Below, in pieces: positions 14,547 to 22,672 of a stretch of DNA of 30,369 nucleotides. A program made the position numbers and the translations under genes. Position 1 is the stretch's first letter, and every line of letters begins with the position of its first letter. The stretch lies in NCBI GenBank assembly GCA_964648485.1, contig CAZYOF010000028.1, forward strand, positions 1 through 30,369. Direction: 5' to 3'. Origin of the DNA: DAIOEK01 sp964648485. GTDB taxonomy: Bacteria > Chloroflexota > Anaerolineae > Anaerolineales > Anaerolineaceae. The notes under the pieces are model-generated. The model was not told the DNA's origin. It saw only the letters and a list, made by a program, of their open reading frames with translations, and ran no database searches.

Positions 14547-16298
14547 CTATTCTACACTGGATACATTAGAAATGGGTGAATCATCTTTGCGCACGATAAC
14601 AGTATCTCTGATCCCGCAGGTACAGGCATTAACTACCTGATTGCCTTTGGTGAGTGTTCCCTTATACGCCTGGGCTGCAGCGTGCGCCTCCCATTGATCC
14701 ATCACAAATGGAAGCGGTCCGCCCGCCAGAATCCATTCGCCATTAAACTTGCGGGCGATGTGTACATGGGTTCCGGTAGCCACCCCCCCTTCACAGGAAG
14801 GATGCCCTATCCGCTGCCCTTGCTCCAGAAAATCACCTGCTTTTACCCGATCTGTATTCCCTACATGCATGTATAAAATCGCCCAGCCAGTCTGTTCATT
14901 TCCATCGCCATCCAGATCGAGTGCGATGACACCTCCCCCGGAGCGGGTAACAACCCCGGAAGCAATCGAAACAACCCAGGCATTGGATGCGGTGCAACCG
15001 CTGAATGCAGAGCTGGGTGCAAAATCCAATGCCGCTCTCGCACCTGATGCTCCCCATGCGGCATGTGGACCTCCACTAAAACTCCATTCCACATTCTTCT
15101 CGAATGGGAGGATAAATTCTGGTTGAGCCAGTGTCGCCGGGAAGAGAGGCTCCACCATCGAGGCACGGATCCATGGATTACCAAATAATTGTTCATGAAA
15201 AGCGGCAAATCCCGCCTGGTTGTAAACGGCTGCCTCCCAGGTTGCGCGATCAAATAGCATGGCAAATAAATACTGGATGGCAAAAGTTCCTGCATTGAGT
15301 TCAGGCGCACCGTGAATGATGGTCCCATCCTTTAATGTAATATCCGTCAGGATACCCTCACGCCAGCCGTAATAACTCTGGCTTAACTGACCGACCGCCC
15401 AGGTGAGTTGGCTGTATAAACCCTTTTTTGTCTCATCAATTTGTCCAAGCGGGTAGGTCTTTGCCTGCTCATTGATTGGTTGACCATAAACCCAATTACT
15501 GTAATATTCCAGAATCGAGAGTAGAACTCGCGGATTGACGGAATTTTCGATCGCCACTTTTTCAATTACACCTGCTCCATCCAGCCAGCCGGCACTGTTT
15601 AAGTATTCACGGTAATTACTAAGATACCCGCCGGCATTATCAACAAAAGCAGATACATCGAAATCAAGACCAGAGGGAGAAAAGACGATCTCGCTATCCG
15701 GTAACAGCTTGAGATTGGCGGTTGTTTCCATCTGGTCATTTTTTGGAATAGTAACAACCAGGTTGGGATCCAAAAACCCAGTCAATGTTACTGGAGTGGA
15801 GAGAATGATTTCATCGGCATTCACTCCAAATCGGGAAGCCAGCGCCGGAATGGTATCACCTGCTTGCGTACGGTAAACAAAATTTGCCTTTTTCCCGGTA
15901 GAGGAATATCCGCTCGCAGAAGGCACAAAAATCCCCGGTGTGATTATTTCGGGGTTGGTCTGTTTGTTGGAATCTATACGATCTACTTCCAGCGGTTCAG
16001 ATGTATCCATCGAGCCGCCGCCAATTCCCGCCTCAGCAAATACTGTAGAAACACTCACCTCGGCAGGTTGGACATGAACGGTAGGTTCAATGATGATCTC
16101 TGGGGTTAGCGTGGTTTGCACGATGGGTGCAGATGTCGGCGCCATTTCTGCCGCTGGTTGTAAAGGTGTAACAAGGGGTTCCAGGCTGACATAATCATTT
16201 GTGCAGGCTGAAAGGAGCAATACCGGGAATAAGAGCGAAGCATATATTCGCCGCTTCGTTCCAGAAATCACCGGTTTATCGTTGAATTTGATTGTCAT
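14547..16298 (-). CDS. LysM-M23 peptidase lipoprotein (paralogue 2)
   Basis: It has the same plan as its neighbours: lipobox LSAC (Cys32), a Pro/Thr-rich spacer, a LysM domain (FVYRTQAGDTIPALASRFGV), a helical middle domain (NSVNPRVLLSILEYYSNWV, then GLYSQLTWAVGQLSQSYYGWR) and a C-terminal M23 domain. The M23 domain has the H...D pair in GGPHAAWG/AALDFAPS, the loop LDLDGDGNEQTGW and the HxH of GTHVHIARKFNGEW. It is the longest of the three (583 aa), through an extended linker before LysM. I chose the ATG at 16298, which overlaps the end of the upstream paralogue by 23 nt; an upstream in-frame start at 16334 would add 12 residues ahead of the signal peptide. Confidence 0.88.
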   Translation of the reverse strand: MTIKFNDKPVISGTKRRIYASLLFPVLLLSACTNDYVSLEPLVTPLQPAAEMAPTSAPIVQTTLTPEIIIEPTVHVQPAEVSVSTVFAEAGIGGGSMDTSEPLEVDRIDSNKQTNPEIITPGIFVPSASGYSSTGKKANFVYRTQAGDTIPALASRFGVNADEIILSTPVTLTGFLDPNLVVTIPKNDQMETTANLKLLPDSEIVFSPSGLDFDVSAFVDNAGGYLSNYREYLNSAGWLDGAGVIEKVAIENSVNPRVLLSILEYYSNWVYGQPINEQAKTYPLGQIDETKKGLYSQLTWAVGQLSQSYYGWREGILTDITLKDGTIIHGAPELNAGTFAIQYLFAMLFDRATWEAAVYNQAGFAAFHEQLFGNPWIRASMVEPLFPATLAQPEFILPFEKNVEWSFSGGPHAAWGASGARAALDFAPSSAFSGCTASNAWVVSIASGVVTRSGGGVIALDLDGDGNEQTGWAILYMHVGNTDRVKAGDFLEQGQRIGHPSCEGGVATGTHVHIARKFNGEWILAGGPLPFVMDQWEAHAAAQAYKGTLTKGNQVVNACTCGIRDTVIVRKDDSPISNVSSVE

Positions 16299-17838
16299 CA
16301 CTGATACCGTTATATGCTTCCAGTACTCTTCCACCGCGTTTTAAAAAGCCGTCATAAATGTCGCCTGTTCCACTGGATACCCATCCATCCATCTCAAATG
16401 GTAATTTGCCATCGGCTGAGATCCACATACCATTGTATCTGCGGGCAATATGCAAATGGGTCGCGCTCGAAAGTCCGCCTTCGCAGGAGGGATGCCCGAT
16501 CCGATCCCCTTTTAGGACACGGGCGCCGGCTTTCACACGGTCTTCGGAATCAACGTGCAAGTATAATACCGACCAACCGGTTTGCATCAAACCATCCCCA
16601 TCCAGATCCAGTATGACAACTCCCTGGTCTGAGTAGAGTATTTCTCCATCTGCTACAGCAACAGCCCAGGCAGTGCTTAACGTGCATCCCATTGGTTCAC
16701 CGGGTGGAGCGAAATCAAGGGCAGCCCAGGCAGAGCCATCTCCCCAGCCGCCGTGAGGGCCACTGGTAAAAGACCAGATAGTTTCAGGTTCAAAAGGTAA
16801 GGTAAAAAGCGGTTGCGTTAAGTCCGCTGGAACCAATCCCTCCAGCGAAAAATCAAAAGGATATCCGAAGAAATCCTCATACACCCGCATGATTCCATTT
16901 TCAGATACCGCTTCATTCCACTCATTTTTAGTAAATATCAACGAGGCAAAGTATTGAACACCCACCGTACCCGAGTTTACGGTTGGATTCAGCGGGATCA
17001 TCTCTCCATCGGGTAGGAGAAAAGCCGGCAATCCGTTCACCTGATGAAGATAAAATCCGCGGTTCAGCTGATTCGCCGCCCATGATAACTGCTTGTAGAG
17101 CCCGGTTCGTCTCTCATCAAAGAAACCGAGTGGATAAATTTTTTGCAGATCCGCGGGATTCGTATTCGTAACCCATTTCCCTACATATTCAAGCGCTGCA
17201 ATCAAAATACGCGGATTCACTGAATTCTCAATTGCCACCCTGCGGATGATCTGACCGGCATTCAGCACATTGCCATCTACTACTTCTGTATAAGATTTCA
17301 GGTATCCAGACTGGCTGTCAATAAACGAGTCAATATCGAAGGGAACCGCCGAGGGGCTGTAAAATAATTCCGAGTCCGGGATGATTTTTATTTCAGGTGC
17401 GCTGCCAGATGGCGTGGGGGCAGGGATAACCAGCGCCTGACCAACACTGATCGCGTTGGGATCAGGCAGGCTGTTTGCTTCAGCAATTGTCAGAGGCGCG
17501 ACATTGTACTTCATGCCGATGATCGCCAATGATTCCCCCTCCTGCACGGTGTAATCATAGGGATCCAACCGTATGGTGGGGATCACATGCGGAGCATCGG
17601 GTGTGGGAGTTTGGATAGGTTGATCAGGGCTGCGTGTGGGTAGAATATACCAGGCAGGTGTTGCGGTTGGGTCCGTCAGACAGCCCCCCGATAGACTTAC
17701 CCCATCAGGACAGGGTGTTGTAATGATACCCTCATTGGATGGGTTCCAGGGTTCAACAGTTGGCGCTTGTTTCTGGCAGGCAAGCGCTGCCAGAAAAACT
17801 GCCACGATAGCCCAGAGCCAGTGCCTCATGAACCTCAT
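16276..17838 (-). CDS. LysM-M23 peptidase lipoprotein (paralogue 1)
   Basis: It is a predicted lipid-anchored peptidoglycan endopeptidase. The signal peptide ends with lipobox ALAC (Cys21). LysM is YDYTVQEGESLAIIGMKYNV onward. The helical middle domain has NSVNPRILIAALEYVGKWV and GLYKQLSWAANQLNRGFY. The M23 domain has PHGGWG/AALDFAPP for the first two ligands, the loop LDLDGDGLMQTGW and ATHLHIARRYNGMW for the HxH. I chose the ATG at 17838, two bases after the HIT gene stop; a GTG at 17847 and an ATG at 17829 are alternatives. Its end overlaps the next paralogue, so translation is probably coupled. Confidence 0.88.
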   Translation of the reverse strand: MRFMRHWLWAIVAVFLAALACQKQAPTVEPWNPSNEGIITTPCPDGVSLSGGCLTDPTATPAWYILPTRSPDQPIQTPTPDAPHVIPTIRLDPYDYTVQEGESLAIIGMKYNVAPLTIAEANSLPDPNAISVGQALVIPAPTPSGSAPEIKIIPDSELFYSPSAVPFDIDSFIDSQSGYLKSYTEVVDGNVLNAGQIIRRVAIENSVNPRILIAALEYVGKWVTNTNPADLQKIYPLGFFDERRTGLYKQLSWAANQLNRGFYLHQVNGLPAFLLPDGEMIPLNPTVNSGTVGVQYFASLIFTKNEWNEAVSENGIMRVYEDFFGYPFDFSLEGLVPADLTQPLFTLPFEPETIWSFTSGPHGGWGDGSAWAALDFAPPGEPMGCTLSTAWAVAVADGEILYSDQGVVILDLDGDGLMQTGWSVLYLHVDSEDRVKAGARVLKGDRIGHPSCEGGLSSATHLHIARRYNGMWISADGKLPFEMDGWVSSGTGDIYDGFLKRGGRVLEAYNGISDDNQIQR

Positions 17839-17840
17839 TT

Positions 17841-18191
17841 TTAGCACAACTTATTGGAAAGCTGCTTCCCCCCCAGGAGATGCATATGTAAATGGAAAAC
17901 GGTCTGTCCTGCTCCCGATCCGGTGTTCACAACCACGCGGTAACCATTCTCAGCGATCCCTTCCTTTTCAGCCAGCATTTTCGCGACGGTGAACATATGC
18001 CCGAGGGAGTTTTCGTCTCCCACGGTGACACCATTCAGACTGGCAATATGTTGATTCGGAGCTATCAGGTAGTGGATGGGGGCAAGGGGATTAATGTCTT
18101 TGAATACAGTTACCTTTTCATCGCGAAAGACAATCTGACTGGGAATTTTCCCTTCGATTATTTTACAAAAAATGCAGTCTTCTTTCTTCAT
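17841..18191 (-). CDS. HIT-family nucleotide hydrolase (HINT-like)
   Basis: It is a cytoplasmic histidine-triad protein of 116 aa. CIFCKIIEGKIPSQIVFRDE is the classic HINT N-terminus, and the active-site triad is HLHMH (H100, H102, H104), followed by LLGGKQL. Family members hydrolyse AMP-lysine or AMP-NH2-type phosphoramidates; the physiological substrate is generally unclear. The gene sits inside the envelope operon, 12 nt after the deacetylase and 2 nt before the first M23 gene. It is probably a passenger housekeeping gene. Confidence 0.94.
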   Translation of the reverse strand: MKKEDCIFCKIIEGKIPSQIVFRDEKVTVFKDINPLAPIHYLIAPNQHIASLNGVTVGDENSLGHMFTVAKMLAEKEGIAENGYRVVVNTGSGAGQTVFHLHMHLLGGKQLSNKLC

Positions 18192-18203
18192 CTTTGCCTC
18201 TGC

Positions 18204-19379
18204 CTAGGGACTAACCTTTTCTGCCGGTATGGGACCGTATTGTTCTTTACAGACTATATCATAATATTCCAATTCAGTCGCCTGATTATTGGCAGCATCT
18301 GCACGTGCCTGATCTCCTATATTAATGACTTCATCAATGCGGTATAAAGCATCTGTACTCCAGTAGCGTGGGAGTGTCATTAATGGATCTCCCATCTCTA
18401 TCTCTGGCAGGTAGGATGGTCTTCCGGGGTCAATCTGGGCTGCCTGAGGGACCCAGTTGTACATCACCGGTCCCCGTGGATTTACTGTAAATCCCAGCCT
18501 GTAACCCGCTTCTCGGGCAACCTCGATCCCGCGATGTGTAAAACTGCCACCCGGCCAGATAAACGCAACCGGATCATGCCCGAAGTATTCTGAGATCACC
18601 TCTTTGGGTTTATATATCTCCTGCCGGATATAATCTTCTGATGAGGCATTGGTAATATTGTTATTATGTTGAAAGCCATGCGCCTGCATATCCAGATATC
18701 CCTGCTTCACCAGATCTTGTAATTCCGGATAAATGGCAGGATTCAGGCTTACATCACTGATCCATGCATTTGTAACTGTCTTCCAACCGTATTTCTGTAA
18801 ATAGGGTATGAAGTTATCGGTGTAATATTCTGCGTAATGACGGTCGTCCACCAAAAAAACCACCGAGCGGTACGGGATAGATGCGTTCCGCTCCATGAAA
18901 TCAGCCATCTCATTCATGGTGATGGTCTGAAATCCAACTTCTGACAGATGTTTATAGATCCGCTTCATTGTCTCGCGGGTGACCGCATTATAGGGCATAT
19001 CTGCTGAAGCCTGTTTGTTAACCCCATGGATCATAATCACCATAACCGTGGTACCGGGGGTACTGTTGTTGACATCCCAGCGGTTTTTCAGGTATTCACA
19101 GGTTTCTGCCACATATGTCACAGGGGTATCCAAAGGGTTGAGAATGCCGCTTTGGAATACCCCGGGCAATGCCGGAGGAGTACGGATGGGGGTCGGTGTG
19201 GGCGGCACGGGTGTGGCACTGGGTTCAGGCGTATTCGTAGGTGGTAGGTTGGTGGGCTGAAGCGTGGATGTTGCCGTAGGTTCGGTTGTCGTACCAATTC
19301 CGCCCGAACAGCCGGCAATTAAACTGGAGAGGAGAAGAACAAACAGAATTTTCGCTGCGATTTTGGCAGTACCAGACAT
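18204..19379 (-). CDS. Polysaccharide deacetylase lipoprotein (NodB family)
   Basis: It is predicted to deacetylate a surface or cell-wall amino sugar outside the membrane. The signal peptide ends in lipobox LIAGC. A Thr/Pro-rich linker of ~45 residues follows. The NodB domain has IMIHGVNK near its start, the metal and catalytic aspartates in VVFLVDDRHY, the metal-binding HGFQH, and WPGGSFTHRGIEVAREAGYRLGFTVNP as the later motif. VDD in place of the usual TFDDG is a mild deviation. I chose the ATG at 19379 (391 aa) with AGGTAAG upstream; an in-frame TTG at 19397 is less likely. It is the first gene of the six-gene envelope operon. Confidence 0.88.
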   Translation of the reverse strand: MSGTAKIAAKILFVLLLSSLIAGCSGGIGTTTEPTATSTLQPTNLPPTNTPEPSATPVPPTPTPIRTPPALPGVFQSGILNPLDTPVTYVAETCEYLKNRWDVNNSTPGTTVMVIMIHGVNKQASADMPYNAVTRETMKRIYKHLSEVGFQTITMNEMADFMERNASIPYRSVVFLVDDRHYAEYYTDNFIPYLQKYGWKTVTNAWISDVSLNPAIYPELQDLVKQGYLDMQAHGFQHNNNITNASSEDYIRQEIYKPKEVISEYFGHDPVAFIWPGGSFTHRGIEVAREAGYRLGFTVNPRGPVMYNWVPQAAQIDPGRPSYLPEIEMGDPLMTLPRYWSTDALYRIDEVINIGDQARADAANNQATELEYYDIVCKEQYGPIPAEKVSP

Positions 19380-19690
19380 ATAAGTCTTACCTTTCAAAAT
19401 TGTGTGAAATCGATATAAAAATTCTTCCTGCGTGATCAGGTTTCCCTGGTTCTAACCGATCATGATAACAGAAAAGCAAACCATAAACTCATCGGGCGTG
19501 ATTCTTGCACTTAATTCAGGTTGGGTTAATTGTGCATGGATATTAAAGCCAATCAACCGGTGCTGAGGGGTGGTCTGCCTGTTTTTGTGACAAATTGCAA
19601 AAAAATCAGGCACATCTGCCGCGTTGTTTTGCTTATTATAATTGTAAACTTTCTCTGTTAAAACTGCGCGGGAGTGTAGGAACTATATTG
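19380..19690. other. Divergent intergenic region, deacetylase operon / histidine kinase
   Basis: This 311-nt stretch should hold promoters in both directions. On the plus strand a TATAAT at 19637-19642 is a candidate -10 for the kinase (no good -35). I found no convincing promoter on the minus strand. It also holds a degenerate REP-like palindrome at 19519-19558. No gene is seen. Confidence 0.4.
19519..19558. repeat. Degenerate REP-like palindrome
   Basis: GGTTGGGTT (19519-19527) and AATCAACC (19551-19558) form imperfect arms. The first arm and the GGGTTAATTGT stretch match the REP-like repeat at 25.7 kb, so this is probably an eroded member of the same family. Confidence 0.35.
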
Positions 19691-20965
19691 ATGACAACTG
19701 ATTTCAGAGTAGATAGATTAACCCGCATGGAGCGTCTGGTCGAGGTAAGCAGGAATCTGAATGCCAACCTTGACCTCGAACCATACCTTAAATCTGTCAT
19801 TGAGATCGCTTCAGAATTAACTTTCAGCCAGGAGACATCCATTCTTGAGATCGCCGAAGAAGGCGACCATCTGCATTACACCGCTGCGCCCTGGTATCGT
19901 ATTGAAAAACTTCGCAGTCTCAGCATCCCTCTGGATAAAAGTATCGCCGGCTGGGTATTTACCCATGGACAGCCGGTTGTGATCCAGGATGCCCAGAACG
20001 ACCCTCGCTTGTTTAAAGAAGTCGATCGGGTGTTGGAGTATGAGACCCTGAACATCGTGGTCGTACCAATGATGTTTAAGGGCACTACGGTTGGTGTGGT
20101 CGAAGCGGTCAACAAACTGAACCGAATGAACTACACCGAAGAAGATGTCTCGACCCTTGAAACACTGGCAGCTCAGGCTGCGGTAGCCATTCAAAACCAG
20201 AAATTGCTCGATAAATCACAGGCAGCTTACCGCCAGCTCCTCGAACTGGACCGGATGAAGAGTGATTTCATCGCCATCTCCTCCCATGAATTGCGCATCC
20301 CTACCGGATTAATTCTCGGGCATGCTTCCCTGTTGCAGGAAGAGACAACCGGCGAGGTAAAAATCCAGCTGGACACCATCGTTAGAGCTGCAGCCCATCT
20401 CAAAGACATCATCGAAGACCTGGCAGATGTGGATCATTTCAACACCGGCATTGCCAAGCTGCGCCGCCGCCAGGTGGCGATTGACCACCTCATCAAAGAC
20501 GTGGTCAGTTCATATCAGGAACTCGCCCGCGAACATAATATTTCGCTGCGCGCGGATATCTCCAAAGCAAACCTGACCATCGATGGCGACGCGCACAAGA
20601 TCCGCATAGCGCTTGGCAACCTGGTAAAGAACGCCCTTATCTTCACCGACCCCGGTGATCGTGTACTGGTCACCGCCGAACAGATCCCCGGCTATGTAAA
20701 AGTATCGGTTATTGACAATGGCATCGGAATCCCCGAAAAAGACCAGCAACGCATCTTCGACCGCTTTTACCAGGTGGAATCGCACCTCACCCGTCGGCAT
20801 GGCGGTATGGGGTTGGGATTGTCCATCGCCAAGGGGATGATCGAGATGCACGGCGGTCGCCTGTGGGTGGATAGTGTCGAAGGCAAGGGCAGCAACTTCC
20901 AGTTTATGCTTCCGCTCAACACCGCCCAGGTCAACGCCGCCCAAAAAGTATTCCTCTCTCAGTAA
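19691..20965 (+). CDS. Soluble GAF-domain sensor histidine kinase
   Basis: It is a two-component sensor with no membrane segment, so it probably senses a cytoplasmic signal. It has a GAF domain (residues ~10-165), HisKA with phospho-acceptor H199 in ISSHELRIPTG, and a HATPase_c domain. The HATPase has N box LGNLVKNALIFT, G1 VIDNGIGIPE, F box IFDRFYQV and G2 GGMGLGLSIAKG. The H box has RIPTG where RTPL(T/N) is usual, but the His-Glu pair is intact. I chose the ATG at 19691 with AGGA upstream, instead of an in-frame TTG 96 nt earlier. No response regulator is adjacent, so it is an orphan kinase or its partner lies elsewhere. Confidence 0.93.
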   Translation: MTTDFRVDRLTRMERLVEVSRNLNANLDLEPYLKSVIEIASELTFSQETSILEIAEEGDHLHYTAAPWYRIEKLRSLSIPLDKSIAGWVFTHGQPVVIQDAQNDPRLFKEVDRVLEYETLNIVVVPMMFKGTTVGVVEAVNKLNRMNYTEEDVSTLETLAAQAAVAIQNQKLLDKSQAAYRQLLELDRMKSDFIAISSHELRIPTGLILGHASLLQEETTGEVKIQLDTIVRAAAHLKDIIEDLADVDHFNTGIAKLRRRQVAIDHLIKDVVSSYQELAREHNISLRADISKANLTIDGDAHKIRIALGNLVKNALIFTDPGDRVLVTAEQIPGYVKVSVIDNGIGIPEKDQQRIFDRFYQVESHLTRRHGGMGLGLSIAKGMIEMHGGRLWVDSVEGKGSNFQFMLPLNTAQVNAAQKVFLSQ

Positions 20966-21018
20966 AACTCAACATTGTCTTGCAGATTCACCCCGCAGTG
21001 GGTATAATCTCCTTCGCT

Positions 21019-21093
21019 CGGGGTGTGGCTCAGTCCGGCTAGAGCACACGGTTCGGGACCGTGAGGTCGGGGGTTCAAATCCCCCCGCCCCGA
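21019..21093 (+). tRNA. tRNA-Pro(CGG)
   Basis: It is a full cloverleaf. The acceptor stem is CGGGGTG/CGCCCCG with one G-U pair, the D-arm is GCTCAGTCCGGCTAGAGC, the anticodon stem CACGG/CCGTG encloses loop TTCGGGA (anticodon CGG), and the T-stem is GGGGG/CCCCC. The discriminator is A and CCA is not encoded. The last 14 bases are repeated 82 nt downstream, as at a site used for integration. Confidence 0.95.
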
Positions 21094-21216
21094 CAACTTA
21101 CTTTCCTCTGACTACAGAGGTCGGGTGTTTCCCTTACCAGGGATTTCGCAAGCTCAACAATTCCCCCCGCCCCGACAACTTACTTTCCTCTGACTACAGA
21201 GGTCGGGTGTTTCCCT
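21080..21216 (+). repeat. 82-bp tandem repeat starting in the tRNA-Pro 3' end
   Basis: Bases 21080-21134 and 21162-21216 are identical over 55 nt, a period of 82. Each copy starts with the last 14 bases of tRNA-Pro (TCCCCCCGCCCCGA). Each holds the hairpin CCTCTG-acta-CAGAGG, and the complete first copy also holds TCCCT-tacc-AGGGA. The second copy runs into the N gap, and the sequence just after the gap (21317-21329) matches the continuation of the unit. The array may therefore contain more copies than shown. Confidence 0.85.
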
Positions 21217-21316
21217 NNNNNNNNNNNNNNNNNNNNNNNNNNNNNNNNNNNNNNNNNNNNNNNNNNNNNNNNNNNNNNNNNNNNNNNNNNNNNNNNNNNN
21301 NNNNNNNNNNNNNNNN
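21217..21316. other. Assembly gap (100 N)
   Basis: There are exactly 100 N, which usually marks a gap of unknown or arbitrary length. It lies inside a tandem repeat, so repeat collapse is the likely reason. Genes, including an integrase, could be missing here. Confidence 0.95.
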
Positions 21317-21419
21317 TACCAGGGATTTCACAGGCTCTACAAACCTCATTAATTTATAAGAAAATTACTTATATCAAAACCATAATCATTTAGTTATGAA
21401 GAATTAATCCAACATATTT
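21317..21419. other. Post-gap sequence with repeat end
   Basis: The first 13 bases (TACCAGGGATTTC) match the end of the 82-bp unit, and the next ~12 resemble it (ACAGGCTCTAC against GCAAGCTCAAC). The remainder is AT-rich and no gene is seen. Confidence 0.6.
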
Positions 21420-22067
21420 TTATTTACAAAATGGAGTTTCATGAAATTCATTCATATCCTGAAGTTCCTGTCTGGTTGCATCATAGAGCTCCCGTAATCC
21501 CTTCGCCTTAAAATCACTCGGTGCATTTTTTTCTTGTATTTTTATTTCATTCCACAAATTTTCTAAACGGATTTCAAGCTGCGCACGCCGGGCAGCCATA
21601 CAATCATCGTAAACAGTCAGGTTTTCCTTTAATAAAGTATCCGACTGCAGAATGGCATCTTCAGCAGTGTTGAAATTTTGAAAACCTGCATACATGGCTG
21701 CTGCTTTTTCATGGATCATCCAATCATTCGGTCTTAAAGCGATTGCCTCCTTCATTTTTTGGGGATCATGTTGTTCCAGAGCCTGATCCGATAGCATCTC
21801 CGCTTCTTCATGATCCCTGATTACATCCAGCCCATCCAATTGCCTGCTGTCCGGAAGGTTAGTAATTTTGTCATAGACATCTTTGGCAATTTTCTCCGCG
21901 CCGGCGCCGATATTCAGCTCTCCATTGGATACCAGCCCGTTCTCTTCCGCCCAGACTTCGAAGAATTCAGCAGCAACATCCCAATCATCATCACCGCAAC
22001 CGGTCAGAATCAATGGGCAGACTAGAATTATCAGCACAATACGAAAAAAACCGAACCTGTTATTCAT
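21420..22067 (-). CDS. Uncharacterised lipoprotein with helical repeats
   Basis: I do not recognise a family. A signal peptide ends in lipobox LTGC, followed by the acidic GDDDWD, so the mature 192-residue protein is membrane-anchored outside the cytoplasm. The body is helical, with a TPR-like rhythm (AEMLSDQALEQHDPQKMKEAIALRPNDWMIHEKAAAMYAGFQNFNTAEDAI). TPR scaffolds often mediate protein contacts. The ATG overlaps the stop of the preceding gene (ATGA), so the two are co-expressed and may act together. Confidence 0.7.
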   Translation of the reverse strand: MNNRFGFFRIVLIILVCPLILTGCGDDDWDVAAEFFEVWAEENGLVSNGELNIGAGAEKIAKDVYDKITNLPDSRQLDGLDVIRDHEEAEMLSDQALEQHDPQKMKEAIALRPNDWMIHEKAAAMYAGFQNFNTAEDAILQSDTLLKENLTVYDDCMAARRAQLEIRLENLWNEIKIQEKNAPSDFKAKGLRELYDATRQELQDMNEFHETPFCK

Positions 22068-22672
22068 TTCAGCATATCCTCACTGAGTTCGTCCAATCCA
22101 AAATTTCGCAACGTATCAAGCAGATTGAAATGCACGCCTGCAAAAAATTCCTCACGGGTAGTTTCACCATCCACGTAACTTTCAATCTCAGTTTGATCAA
22201 CGGTAAAAGAAAGCATGGATTTACCCGTCGCATCCCGGTAATCCACTGTTACATGCGAAATATTCAGGTTTTCACTCCGGTTGCTCATGGTCAGATCTTG
22301 AAGCAGATCGAAGAAAACTTCATTATTATCATCAAGCGGACTGAGCCCCTGGTACCCCTTGCTCTCATCCAAAATGATAAATGCACCTTTCCCCTCTTCA
22401 TCCTTGATAGGGATGACATAAACCGTCACACCCGGGATATCGCGTTCTTCAAATTTCTGGTTGAGTTTTTCTGAGGTTACCAGGTCTGGCGCAAGCTGGT
22501 AGGCATATTCTGCTGAGCGGCCAAATACACCCACCCGCTGCAAAATCGGTGGGACGATGAGAATCAGCGCGACCAGGCAAATGCAGCTGATGATGAGAAT
22601 CACCAGGCAGGTTAAACAAGTTTTTGGTTTTCTAGAGGGTGGGGCTTTACCGGCAGTAGAAAAATCGCTCAT
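22064..22672 (-). CDS. Uncharacterised single-pass membrane protein
   Basis: The 202-aa protein starts with a short cytoplasmic part containing KPKTCLTCL. One transmembrane helix follows (LVILIISCICLVALILIVPPIL, residues ~23-44), and the rest is a soluble domain of alternating strand and helix (VTVYVIPIKDEEGKGAFIILDE, ISHVTVDYRD). No known domain is recognised. I chose the ATG at 22672 with AGG 7 nt upstream; in-frame starts at 22720 and 22693 would lengthen the cytoplasmic tail. It overlaps the lipoprotein gene by 4 nt, forming a two-gene operon just inside the region downstream of tRNA-Pro. Confidence 0.7.
   Translation of the reverse strand: MSDFSTAGKAPPSRKPKTCLTCLVILIISCICLVALILIVPPILQRVGVFGRSAEYAYQLAPDLVTSEKLNQKFEERDIPGVTVYVIPIKDEEGKGAFIILDESKGYQGLSPLDDNNEVFFDLLQDLTMSNRSENLNISHVTVDYRDATGKSMLSFTVDQTEIESYVDGETTREEFFAGVHFNLLDTLRNFGLDELSEDMLK

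Noticed and set aside
14861..15328. Second-frame ORF (155 aa) on the strand of the M23 gene
   Set aside because: It overlaps completely with the M23 domain of paralogue 2, which has intact motifs; the sequence reads as an out-of-frame shadow.
19595..19690. 32-residue N-terminal extension of the histidine kinase from TTG
   Set aside because: The extension looks unlike protein of the family, and the ATG at 19691 has AGGA upstream.
21080..21216. CRISPR array
   Set aside because: There are only two full repeat starts with an 82-nt period, the repeat is longer than the unique part, and the unit derives from the tRNA end. No cas gene is present.
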